From Streptomyces sp. PKU-EA00015 (lineage in GTDB: Bacteria; Actinomycetota; Actinomycetes; Streptomycetales; Streptomycetaceae), in assembly GCF_013387495.1 (NCBI RefSeq), contig NZ_JABZEE010000048.1, forward strand, positions 1 through 51,140: 51,140 nt of DNA. Reading direction: 5' to 3'. Below are positions 43,689-51,093 of this stretch, in pieces (positions within the stretch are counted from its first letter, which is position 1; each line of letters begins with the position of its first letter). The notes under the pieces were generated by a model that was not told where the DNA came from, ran no database searches, and was given only the letters and a program-made list of their open reading frames with translations. Made by a program: the position numbers and the translations under genes.

Positions 43689-43730
43689 AGCGTATCGTGA
43701 TGGTGACGACAGTCAACGGTGCGCGATACT
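43689..43730. promoter_or_regulatory. Divergent overlapping promoters with operator for the aryl-CoA ligase and acyl-CoA dehydrogenase units
   Basis: On the minus strand TTGACT (43716-43711), 16 bases, TACGCT (43694-43689) is a near-consensus promoter for the ligase. On the plus strand GTGACG (43703-43708), 16 bases, GATACT (43725-43730) reads toward the dehydrogenase. An inverted repeat GTATCG (43692-43697) / CGATAC (43724-43729) encloses the 13-mer GTGACGACAGTCA (43703-43715), shared with the promoter at 37797. PaaX binding is inferred. Confidence 0.65.
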
Positions 43731-43784
43731 GTGCTTTTCGCCGGGGAACACCCCGCGCCTCCGGCCGTCCGAAGTGGGGAGCGA

Positions 43785-44909
43785 ATGCCCGTATTCTCAC
43801 TCGATCCGGTACATACCGCCTGGTGCGCCGAGCTGCGCGCCACGGCCATGACCCGATTGGCTCCGCTCGCCGAGAAGGGCGAACCGGGCCACGTCAACCG
43901 CCCCTTGGTGACCGCCCTCGGCGAACTCGGCCTGCTGGAGCGCCTCTTCACGGCGGGCGCCCTCGAACTGTGCCTGCTGCGCGAGTCCCTGGCGTACGGC
44001 TCCACGGAGGCCGAGACCGCCCTCGCGCTCCAGGGCCTCGGCACCTCTCCCCTCGTCCAGGCGGGTACCGAGGAGCAGCGCCGGCGCTGGCTGCCCGAGG
44101 TCGTCGCCGGACGGGCCGTCGCGGCCTTCGCGCTGAGCGAGCCCGACGCCGGTTCGGACGCCGCCGCGCTCATGCTGAAGGCGGTGCCCGACGGCCGCGG
44201 CTGGCGCCTGAGCGGCGAGAAGCGCTGGATCTCCAACGCACCGGAGGCCGACTTCTACTCCGTCTTCGCACGGACCACCGAGGGCGCGGGAGCCCGCGGC
44301 GTCACCGCGTTCCTCGTCCCCGCCGACCGTCCCGGACTGAGCGGCACGCCGCTCGACATGCTCTCCCCGCACCCGATCGGCGCCCTGGCCTTCGACGACG
44401 TCCCCGTGACCGCCGACGACCTGCTCGGCGAGCCGGACCGCGGCTTCCGCGTCGCGATGAACACGCTCAACCTCTTCCGGCCCAGTGTCGGAGCGTTCGC
44501 GGTGGGCATGGCGCGCGCGGCCCTGGACGCGACCCTCACGCACACCGCGCACCGCAGAGCCTTCGGCGGCACGCTGGGCGACCTGCAGTCGGTGTCCCAC
44601 ACGGTCGCCGAGATGGCCACGCGTACCGAGGCCGCCCGCCTGATGGTGTACGCGGCGGCCTGCGCGTACGACGAGGGGGCGGCCGACGTGCCGACGCGGT
44701 CCGCGATGGCGAAACTGCTCGCGACCGAGACCGCCCAGTACGTCGTCGACTCGGCCGTCCAACTGCACGGCGCCCGCGCCCTCCAGCGCGGCCACCTGCT
44801 CGAACACCTCTACCGAGAGGTCCGCGCGCCCCGGATCTACGAGGGCGCGACCGAGGTCCAGCGCACGATCATCGCCAAGGAGCTGTACGCCGAGGAGGCC
44901 GCCCGATGA
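43785..44909 (+). CDS. Acyl-CoA dehydrogenase
   Basis: A 374-residue acyl-CoA dehydrogenase. FAD/substrate loops AFALSEPDAGSDAAAL and GEKRWISNAPEADFYSVFA, and the C-terminal catalytic segment RIYEGATEVQRTIIAKEL with the Glu base. It probably acts on a ring-opened or alicyclic CoA ester in the pathway, transferring electrons to ETF. ATG at 43785 follows GGGGAG; in-frame upstream codons from 43719 lie in the promoter and are excluded. The stop overlaps the RidA-like gene as ATGA. Confidence 0.93.
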   Translation: MPVFSLDPVHTAWCAELRATAMTRLAPLAEKGEPGHVNRPLVTALGELGLLERLFTAGALELCLLRESLAYGSTEAETALALQGLGTSPLVQAGTEEQRRRWLPEVVAGRAVAAFALSEPDAGSDAAALMLKAVPDGRGWRLSGEKRWISNAPEADFYSVFARTTEGAGARGVTAFLVPADRPGLSGTPLDMLSPHPIGALAFDDVPVTADDLLGEPDRGFRVAMNTLNLFRPSVGAFAVGMARAALDATLTHTAHRRAFGGTLGDLQSVSHTVAEMATRTEAARLMVYAAACAYDEGAADVPTRSAMAKLLATETAQYVVDSAVQLHGARALQRGHLLEHLYREVRAPRIYEGATEVQRTIIAKELYAEEAAR

Positions 44910-45304
44910 GCCTGCAACGGCACAACCCGGCCGAGCTGTCGCCCCCCACCGGCTTCTCCCACGCCGTCACCGCGTCCGGTACGCGGCTGGTGTTCCTGGC
45001 CGGTCAGACCGCTCTGGACACCGAGGGCAAGGTCGTGGGGACCACGCTGCCCGAGCAGTTCGAGACGGCCCTGACCAACCTGCTCGCCGCTCTCGCCGCG
45101 GCCGGCGGCACCCCGCACGACCTCGCCCGCGTCACCGTCTACGCCACCGACGTGGCCGACTACCGGGCCCACGCCGTCGAACTGGGCCGCATCTGGCGCC
45201 GTCTGGCGGGCCGCGACTACCCGGCGATGGCCGTGATCGGCGTGGTCAGGCTGTGGGACGACGCCTGCCTGGTCGAGGTGGACGGGACGGCCGTACTGCC
45301 CTGA
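44906..45304 (+). CDS. RidA/YjgF-family protein, candidate enamine/imine deaminase
   Basis: A 132-residue Rid-family protein. GFSHAVTASGTRLVFLAGQTALD, RVTVYATDVADY and VVRLWDDACLVEVDGTAVL include the conserved Arg and terminal Glu that position a water on imines in active RidA proteins. It is translationally coupled to the acyl-CoA dehydrogenase (ATGA) and so dedicated to this pathway rather than general RidA housekeeping. In an aminobenzoyl-CoA route the monooxygenase/reductase product is an enamine, which this protein could hydrolyse to a ketone and ammonia; that step is my inference. Many operon-borne Rid proteins have unassigned roles. Confidence 0.88.
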   Translation: MSLQRHNPAELSPPTGFSHAVTASGTRLVFLAGQTALDTEGKVVGTTLPEQFETALTNLLAALAAAGGTPHDLARVTVYATDVADYRAHAVELGRIWRRLAGRDYPAMAVIGVVRLWDDACLVEVDGTAVLP

Positions 45305-45344
45305 CGGCGACCCCGCGTCCCTGGTGGCGGGCGCATCCGCTGCA

Positions 45345-45357
45345 ATAACATCGTTAT
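45345..45357. promoter_or_regulatory. AT-rich palindrome upstream of the alpha/beta hydrolase gene
   Basis: ATAAC (45345-45349) and GTTAT (45353-45357) form a 13-bp inverted repeat in an otherwise GC-rich leader, 23 bases before the start codon. It is a plausible operator or promoter element, with no identified binder. The next bases carry a direct repeat ATGGGAGAC (45363 and 45380). Confidence 0.4.
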
Positions 45358-45379
45358 CCACCATGGGAGACACCCATCG

Positions 45380-46237
45380 ATGGGAGACGCGATGCCCGAG
45401 ATCGAACTCGGCGCCGGGAGGATCCCCTACGAGGACACCGGCGGCAGCGGCCCCGTCGTCCTCCTGCTGCACGGCCTCGTGCACGACGCGACCGTCTGGC
45501 GCAAGGTCGTAGCCGACCTGCGGCGCGACCACCGGTGCATCGCCCCGACCCTTCCGTACGGCTCGCACCGCACCCCGATGCGCAGCGACGTCCCGCTCAC
45601 GCCCGACGCCGTCAACGCGCTCGTCGTCGAGTTCATGGAGCGTCTCGGCCTGCGCGACGTCACGCTCGTCGAGAGCGACTGCGGACGGGCGCAGACCGTC
45701 GCCGCGAGGCACCCCGAGCGCCTCGCCCGGCTGGTCCTCATCTCCTGCGAGGCGTTCGACAACTACCCGCCCGGCGTTCCCGGCAAGATGATCTCCCTTG
45801 TCTGCAAGGTGCCCGGCGGCGTCGCGCTGATGGTGAGGGTGCTGGGGCTCAAGGCGTTGCGCAGGCTGCCGGTCGGCATCGGCGCCCTCGTGAAGCACCC
45901 GGTCCCGGACGACATCGTGGACGGATGGCTGCGGCCGCTGCGCACCGACAAGGCCATCAGGGAGGACTTCCGCCGCTACAACGCGGGCGTGCGCCGCACC
46001 GAACTGCTCGAAGCGGCCGAGGAACTGTCCTCCTTCGACAGGCCGGCCCTGGTGGTCTGGGCGGCCGACGACCGCATGATGCCGCGCGAGCACGGCCGCC
46101 GACTGGCCGAACTGCTGCCGCGCGGACGGCTGTTGGAGATCGAGGACAGCTGCACGCTGGTGGCGGAGGACCAACCGGAGAAACTGGCCGCCGCACTGCG
46201 GTCCTTCGTCGCCGAACGGGCCGGCGACCGCCCATGA
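45380..46237 (+). CDS. Alpha/beta hydrolase-fold protein with degenerate catalytic triad
   Basis: A 285-residue alpha/beta hydrolase-fold protein. The oxyanion segment LLLHGLVHDATVW is normal. The nucleophile elbow reads LVESDCGRAQ, so Asp occupies the nucleophile position as in haloalkane dehalogenase-like relatives, with Glu replacing the usual small residue. VVWAADDRMMP supplies the acid loop. Where the catalytic His is expected (usually DSGHF), the sequence is IEDSCTLVAEDQPEKL, with no His. It may be a non-hydrolytic or altered enzyme. It may belong to the aryl-CoA pathway by position, but it has its own leader. Start ATG 45380 or 45392; both have GGGAGA upstream. Confidence 0.82.
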   Translation: MGDAMPEIELGAGRIPYEDTGGSGPVVLLLHGLVHDATVWRKVVADLRRDHRCIAPTLPYGSHRTPMRSDVPLTPDAVNALVVEFMERLGLRDVTLVESDCGRAQTVAARHPERLARLVLISCEAFDNYPPGVPGKMISLVCKVPGGVALMVRVLGLKALRRLPVGIGALVKHPVPDDIVDGWLRPLRTDKAIREDFRRYNAGVRRTELLEAAEELSSFDRPALVVWAADDRMMPREHGRRLAELLPRGRLLEIEDSCTLVAEDQPEKLAAALRSFVAERAGDRP

Positions 46238-46355
46238 TCGAGTGGTGACCGCCCAAGGGCCGGGCTTAACGTCGAAACAGTGGACTGAACCGCTTTAAAC
46301 CTGCCGAACGGGTGATATCCGCACAGGATTCCCCACCACAGAGGCACGATGCGCC

Positions 46356-47903
46356 ATGACGACCCCGCAGCCGACACCAGCCCTCTCGGACAGCACTCCC
46401 GACAAGGGCGGCGGCGGAAACAGGATGGCGCTTGTGGTCATCGCCTCCTGCCAGCTGATGGTGGTCCTCGACATCACCATCGTGAACATCGCCCTGCCGC
46501 ACATCCAGACCTCGCTGGACTTCTCCACCACCACCCTGTCGTGGGTGCTCAACGCCTACACGCTGACCTTCGGCGGGCTGCTGCTGCTCGGCGGGCGCGC
46601 CGGTGACATCCTCGGCCGTCGCCGCGTGCTCGTCTCCGGCATCCTGCTGTTCGTCGTCGCCTCGCTGCTCGGCGGGCTGGCGCAGAACGGCGGACAGCTC
46701 CTCGCCGCCCGTGCCCTCCAAGGCGTCGGCGGCGCGATCGCCTCGCCCACCTCGCTGGCGCTGATCAGCACCACCTTCAAGGAGGGCCCGGAGCGCAACC
46801 GGGCCTTCGGCGTCTTCGCGGCCGTCTCGGCCGGCGGCGGCGCGATCGGCCTGCTGGCGGGCGGCATGCTCGTCGAATGGCTCGACTGGCGCTGGGTGCT
46901 GTTCGTCAACGTGCCGATAGGTCTGCTGATCGCCATCGCCGCACCGCGCTGGATCAGGGAGTCCGAGCGGCACCCGGGCCACTTCGACCTCCTCGGCGCC
47001 CTGACCTCCACCCTCGGCATGACGGCGCTCGTCTACGGGTTCATCCGCGCGGCGCAGGAGGGCTGGCGCGACGCGCTCACCCTGGCGTCCTTCGGGGCGG
47101 CCCTGGTGATGCTCGCAGCCTTCGTCACCGTCGAGCGGCGCTCGAAACAGCCGATCATCCCGCTGCACATGTTCGCCGACCGCAACCGGGCGGGCACGTA
47201 CAGCATCATGCTGTGCCTCGCGGCGGCGATCTTCGGGATGTTCTTCTTCCTCACCCTCTTCGTCCAGAACGTACTGGACTTCAGCCCTCTCCAGGCCGGA
47301 CTCGCCTTCCTGCCGGTCAGCGCCGTGATCGCGGTCGGCGCCGGACTCGCCTCGCACCTGCTGCCGAAATACGGCCCGAAGCCGTTCATGGTGACCGGTG
47401 CGCTCCTGGCCGCGGCCGGGCTGGCGTGGCTGACACTGACCGATGTCCACTCCACGTACGCCGGCAGCGTCCTCGGGCCGATGCTGGTCTTCAGTCTCGG
47501 CATGGGCATGCAGTTCGTCTCGATCACCCTGATGGCGCTCTCCCGGGTCCCGAGGCACGAGTCCGGCGCGGCCTCCGGCCTGCTGAACACCACGCAGCAG
47601 GTGGGCGGTTCCCTCGGACTGTCCATCCTCGTCACCGTCTTCGGCACGGCGAGCGCCAACGAGGCCAAGGACCAGATCCCCCGCTTCATGGCCCAGGCGA
47701 CACCGGCGGAACGGATCCGCTTCGAGCGCACCGGGCAGCTGCCGGCGCCGTGGAGCGACGAGATCCTGACCTCGGGTGTGTCCGCCGCCTTCATCGTGGC
47801 CGCCGTCTTCGCCGCCCTCGGCGCGGTGCTCGCGCTGCTCGTCATCCAGGTCCGCCCCGACGACCTGGAGCGCCTCAAGGGCCGGGTGAAGCCCGAGCCC
47901 TGA
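46356..47903 (+). CDS. MFS drug exporter, DHA2 (14-TM) family
   Basis: A 515-residue proton-coupled exporter with about 14 hydrophobic helices. MVVLDITIVNIALPHI is the DHA2 motif C region in helix 1, GGRAGDILGRRRVLV is the loop 2-3 motif A, and ARALQGVGGAI is motif B. A short polar N-terminus of about 22 residues precedes helix 1. Substrates of this family are lipophilic drugs or metabolites; none can be assigned here. It is monocistronic, ending at a perfect 15-bp terminator. No adjacent TetR/MarR regulator was seen; relatively AT-rich sequence at 46262-46320 probably holds its promoter. Confidence 0.92.
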   Translation: MTTPQPTPALSDSTPDKGGGGNRMALVVIASCQLMVVLDITIVNIALPHIQTSLDFSTTTLSWVLNAYTLTFGGLLLLGGRAGDILGRRRVLVSGILLFVVASLLGGLAQNGGQLLAARALQGVGGAIASPTSLALISTTFKEGPERNRAFGVFAAVSAGGGAIGLLAGGMLVEWLDWRWVLFVNVPIGLLIAIAAPRWIRESERHPGHFDLLGALTSTLGMTALVYGFIRAAQEGWRDALTLASFGAALVMLAAFVTVERRSKQPIIPLHMFADRNRAGTYSIMLCLAAAIFGMFFFLTLFVQNVLDFSPLQAGLAFLPVSAVIAVGAGLASHLLPKYGPKPFMVTGALLAAAGLAWLTLTDVHSTYAGSVLGPMLVFSLGMGMQFVSITLMALSRVPRHESGAASGLLNTTQQVGGSLGLSILVTVFGTASANEAKDQIPRFMAQATPAERIRFERTGQLPAPWSDEILTSGVSAAFIVAAVFAALGAVLALLVIQVRPDDLERLKGRVKPEP

Positions 47904-47957
47904 GCCTCCCGGGCCGGCCCGGTCAGGACCGGCGGCCGGAGCCTCGAACGGCCCGTG

Positions 47958-47993
47958 CGAGGGCCCCGGCACATCCTCGTGCCGGGGCCCTCG
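47958..47993. terminator. Bidirectional terminator between the exporter and SPW-protein genes
   Basis: A perfect 15-bp stem, 47958-47972 with 47979-47993, and an ATCCTC loop, between two convergent genes. It is one of the strongest hairpins in the window. Confidence 0.88.
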
Positions 47994-48013
47994 TCCGAGT
48001 GGTCGCGACAGGC

Positions 48014-48469
48014 TCAGCTCATCGCAGAGGGACCCAGGCTGCGTCCGCGTCCGCGCTCGCCCCGGGCACCGACTGCCATGGCCAGGGCGCAGAGCAGGGC
48101 GACAACGCCGACGATCACGTTGTTGACGACGGTCCGCGTGGTGTCGACGTTTCCGGCGACGACCCACGGCGCGATGATCGTGAAGGCGCCTATGGCGCAT
48201 CCTGCCCATGCCATGGCGTGGGTGCGTTCGTACGCCGATCCCAGGCCGCCCATGCAGGCTGCGTAGGCGATACCGAGGATCAGGTTGGTCACCGCGAGGG
48301 CGGTGAGGCCGCTGAATCCGGCTATCCACGGCGATGCCGCCAGGTAGACGCCGGTCAGCAGTGCCAGGGCTTCGACGGCCTGGGCCGCGGGATTGGTCGT
48401 CGCCCGCTCGAAGCGGGAACGCATCTCGGCCAGGTCCGGGTGTTGTGTGATGTCTGAACGGGTGGTCAT
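48014..48469 (-). CDS. SPW-repeat membrane protein
   Basis: A 151-residue membrane protein with four predicted helices and two SPW-type repeats: ASPWIAGF (about residues 45-52) and IAPWVVAG (about 99-106). The N-terminal 28 residues are polar and cytoplasmic. SPW-repeat proteins are widespread in actinobacteria and rhizobia; their function is not known. AGGAGG lies directly upstream of the ATG. It is single-gene and convergent with the exporter. Confidence 0.9.
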   Translation of the reverse strand: MTTRSDITQHPDLAEMRSRFERATTNPAAQAVEALALLTGVYLAASPWIAGFSGLTALAVTNLILGIAYAACMGGLGSAYERTHAMAWAGCAIGAFTIIAPWVVAGNVDTTRTVVNNVIVGVVALLCALAMAVGARGERGRGRSLGPSAMS

Positions 48470-48591
48470 GGTGGGCCGCCTCCTGTCAGCAGCCTTATCT
48501 GTCCTTTATGTCCATGGAACGCCTGTCGGACCGCGAGGTCAATGGGTAACTTTCCGGTGCCCCGGCCCCACGGGCACCGCGTCGGAGCTCC

Positions 48592-49734
48592 TCAGGCCGG
48601 AGGTCTGTCGTCCGTCCCGCCGGATCCCCGGCCGGGGCCGACATCGTTGCCGTACCGGCTCTCGCGGGCAGTTCGCCCCTCCGCGCCCGCGGCTTCGCCG
48701 TCGCTCTCGTGAGCTGCGGCCCCGGCGTCGCCGAGCAGGCCGGAGCTGGCCAGCAGGAAGCCCAGCTGGGCACGGCTGCTGCTGTCGAAGCGCTCCGAGA
48801 CCTTGCGGATGTGGGCGACGACGGTGCGGCGGCTCAACCCGATCCTGCGGGCGATGCGTTCGTCCGTCTCGCCGGCGACCATGGCCCGCAGGATGACGCG
48901 CTGGATGTCGTCCGTCACGGGAGTGTCCCGGGGACCGGCCGCCGACGGGTCGACCGGTGCGGCCCGGGCCCAGTGCCGCTCGAACATGACGGTGAGGTAC
49001 CGGATCAGGGCGGGATGCCGTACCGCCATCGCCGCGTCGGCCGTCTCCTCCCCGATGGGGATGAAGGCGACGTCCTGGTCGCAGATGATCAGGCGGTCGA
49101 AGAACTCGGCAAGCGTGCGGACTTCGGCGCCCTCGGCGGTGATCTGCTCGATGTAGGCCAGGGTCGGCTTGTGTGTCCGCACCGAGTGCTGATACAGCGT
49201 CCGCTGCCGTACGCCGCGAGCCAGCAGCGGCAGGCTCCGTCCCAGCGCCTCGTGCAGCAGCTCGACCGATCGCCCGCCCCCCGGCTGGGCGGTGATGAGT
49301 TCTTCGCGGCAGGCGTTCACGGCGGCCTCCAGCGCGGCACTGATGGCGCGCATGCCGCGGATGACGGTGAGCGACTGTTCTTCCCGGCCTCTGGCCTCGG
49401 AATAGACGGCGTCGTACGCCCCCACGGCGGCGCGGATCTCCGCCGCTTCCCTCTGGAGGCGTGTCATCGCCTCCTCGAGCGGGCGGAGGGCGGCCTCGGC
49501 GGCGACGGACGGCGGCACCGGGAAGGCCAGGCCGTTGGAGTTCTGCGACTCGATGACGAGGTGAAGTCTCTTCAGGCAATCCGGCACGGCCTCGAAAAAG
49601 ATATCTCCTTCAACTACCGCTCGGCGGTAGTGCTCCTTTGCCCAGTCACAGGGCTCCGCCGCGTCAACTATGCCGCACTTGGGCGCCCTTGAGCAGATTT
49701 GATGTCGCTTCACAGATGTGAAATGTAACATCAC
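48592..49734 (-). CDS. LuxR-family transcriptional regulator
   Basis: A 380-residue regulator with a C-terminal LuxR/GerE HTH (about 270-330: DIQRVILRAMVAGETDERIARRIGLSRRTVVAHIRKV). The N-terminal 250 residues form a helical sensory part like other Streptomyces single LuxR regulators with a TrmB-like fold (coiled EEAMTRLQREAAEIRAAV). There is no receiver domain, so it is not a classical response regulator. The start is unsure: ATG 49734 has no ribosome binding site, while GTG 49713 lies eight bases after a TACATT box and could be leaderless. A palindrome covers that region. It is divergent from the small secreted peptide gene, its probable functional partner. Confidence 0.87.
   Translation of the reverse strand: MMLHFTSVKRHQICSRAPKCGIVDAAEPCDWAKEHYRRAVVEGDIFFEAVPDCLKRLHLVIESQNSNGLAFPVPPSVAAEAALRPLEEAMTRLQREAAEIRAAVGAYDAVYSEARGREEQSLTVIRGMRAISAALEAAVNACREELITAQPGGGRSVELLHEALGRSLPLLARGVRQRTLYQHSVRTHKPTLAYIEQITAEGAEVRTLAEFFDRLIICDQDVAFIPIGEETADAAMAVRHPALIRYLTVMFERHWARAAPVDPSAAGPRDTPVTDDIQRVILRAMVAGETDERIARRIGLSRRTVVAHIRKVSERFDSSSRAQLGFLLASSGLLGDAGAAAHESDGEAAGAEGRTARESRYGNDVGPGRGSGGTDDRPPA
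49709..49727 (-). promoter_or_regulatory. Palindrome and -10 element at the LuxR gene start
   Basis: TTCACA (49709-49714) and TGTGAA (49717-49722) form a 6+2+6 inverted repeat. On the minus strand TACATT (49727-49722) precedes it as a -10 candidate. If transcription starts here, the palindrome covers the start site and would suit autoregulation. Confidence 0.5.
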
Positions 49735-49874
49735 GCAGCCGGTCCAATCCGACTTTTCGCTCCGGGTTCGGTAAGGATCAATGATGAGGATCGCTGCTGG
49801 GGGGAAGCGGTCACGCTTTGCCCTCGGTCCGGTCCGTGCAGTCTCACATCACATCAGCACGGTAAGGAATTCCC

Positions 49875-50024
49875 ATGCGCAGTCTTTGTCAGACCATGTT
49901 CGGTGCCGCGGTGCTCGCCGCGGCGCTCGCGGTCTTCATCGGTGGGCCGGCGGCCTCCGCCGGGGCGTCCGCACCGCTCCCGGCCGGCCCCACGGCCGTC
50001 GACGGAGACCCGGCCTGGGGCTGA
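49875..50024 (+). CDS. Small secreted peptide precursor
   Basis: A 49-residue ORF with a clear signal peptide: N-terminal MRSLCQTMF, a hydrophobic core AAVLAAALAVFIGG, and candidate Ala-x-Ala cleavage sites (after ASA at residue 29 or 33). Processing would release a mature peptide of about 16-20 residues ending in GDPAWG, Pro/Gly/Ala-rich and acidic. A good ribosome binding site (TAAGGAA at 49863-49869) precedes the ATG. It lies between a divergent LuxR regulator and a winged-helix regulator. The setting suggests an exported signal or ligand for one of the regulators; I do not recognise the family. Confidence 0.7.
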   Translation: MRSLCQTMFGAAVLAAALAVFIGGPAASAGASAPLPAGPTAVDGDPAWG

Positions 50025-50109
50025 GAAGCGATCATGCGCCGGGAGCGATGAGGCCCCGGCGCATGTCCGTGCCCGCGGTTCATCACAAGGTTTCGAACGG
50101 GGGAGTGAA

Positions 50110-51093
50110 GTGGACGGTGCTCTCGAACTTCATGTAGGTGCATATGTGGACATTCCTGTATCGATAGAGCTCCTTCCGGGGCTGTCGGTCCTCTCGGCCC
50201 TGGCGGACGTACTCGGCATCCCGCAGGGCGTGCCCGTGAGCCGGCGCAGACTTCTGCGGAAGGACTGCCCCGAGCAGCTGATGGAGGCCATGGGGCCCCT
50301 CGCCGCTTCGGGGTCCCTTCGCGTTCTCGCCGTGCTCTCGATGGGGGGCTCCCCGGGGGCTGACGGCATGCGGGACGAGATCCGGAGAGTTGCCGACATC
50401 CCGTCGGATTCACTGCTCGCCGATCTGGAGCGGACGTTCGGCGGGGAAGTGCCGCCCGCGTGGCGTAAAGTCGCCGATAATCCGGCTGATTTCCTTGCCG
50501 TTTACCGTCGTACGGCCGAAACGGTATGGGACTCGATCGCTCCTGTGTGGCGGAGCGGAAAGCCCTTGCTGGAACGGGAAATCGAGCGAGTCGGTGTGGC
50601 CTCGGTCACGGGGACCATGAGTGCTCTTCTCGCCAATCTGAGCCCGAGGATCAGATTTGTCGACGGAAATGTACTGCTTCCCGGCAACGCACCGAGAAGC
50701 AATGGCGTCGCGGTCCGGAAAATGACACTCATGCCCCTGGTCTCGGGCACGCGCGCGTGTGTCCATCGCGTCGACAGGGACGGCCACGCGTACATCGGCT
50801 ATCCCGTCGCCGGGCTCTCTCCGCTCCTCCAGGGAGAGAAGGCGAGGACCGGACTGGGGGCCGACGCGCTCGCCATGACGCTCGGCGAGCTGCGGGCCGT
50901 CATCCTGCGCAAGGGCAATCAGCCCGTCTCCATGGGGAAGTTGGCCGACCTGCTGCACTGCACCGCCGGCACCGTGACCTACCACTGCCGGCAGCTGGAA
51001 CAGGCCGGCCTGCTCTTCCGCGAACGGCAGGGGCGAGAGGTCCGGATACTGCGCACGCTCAGAGGAGACGCACTGGTGGACGCCCTGTCATGA
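50110..51093 (+). CDS. Winged-helix (ArsR-like) transcriptional regulator
   Basis: A 327-residue protein. The C-terminal 70 residues are a winged helix (LGELRAVILRKGNQPVSMGKLADLLHCTAGTVTYHCRQLEQAGLLFRE, broken here only for description), typical of ArsR/MarR-like regulators. The N-terminal 240 residues, beginning with a strand-rich VDIPVSIELLPGLSVL, match the general layout of Streptomyces ArsR-type proteins with a DUF5937-like domain, which I state tentatively. GTG at 50110 with GGGGGAG four bases upstream is chosen. It follows the secreted-peptide gene by 85 bases and its stop overlaps the next start (ATGA). Confidence 0.82.
   Translation: MDGALELHVGAYVDIPVSIELLPGLSVLSALADVLGIPQGVPVSRRRLLRKDCPEQLMEAMGPLAASGSLRVLAVLSMGGSPGADGMRDEIRRVADIPSDSLLADLERTFGGEVPPAWRKVADNPADFLAVYRRTAETVWDSIAPVWRSGKPLLEREIERVGVASVTGTMSALLANLSPRIRFVDGNVLLPGNAPRSNGVAVRKMTLMPLVSGTRACVHRVDRDGHAYIGYPVAGLSPLLQGEKARTGLGADALAMTLGELRAVILRKGNQPVSMGKLADLLHCTAGTVTYHCRQLEQAGLLFRERQGREVRILRTLRGDALVDALS

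Noticed and set aside
49781..50137. A 118-codon plus-strand frame overlapping the secreted-peptide gene
   Set aside because: It is in a different frame from the peptide, has no ribosome binding site, and its translation lacks a signal peptide or domain.
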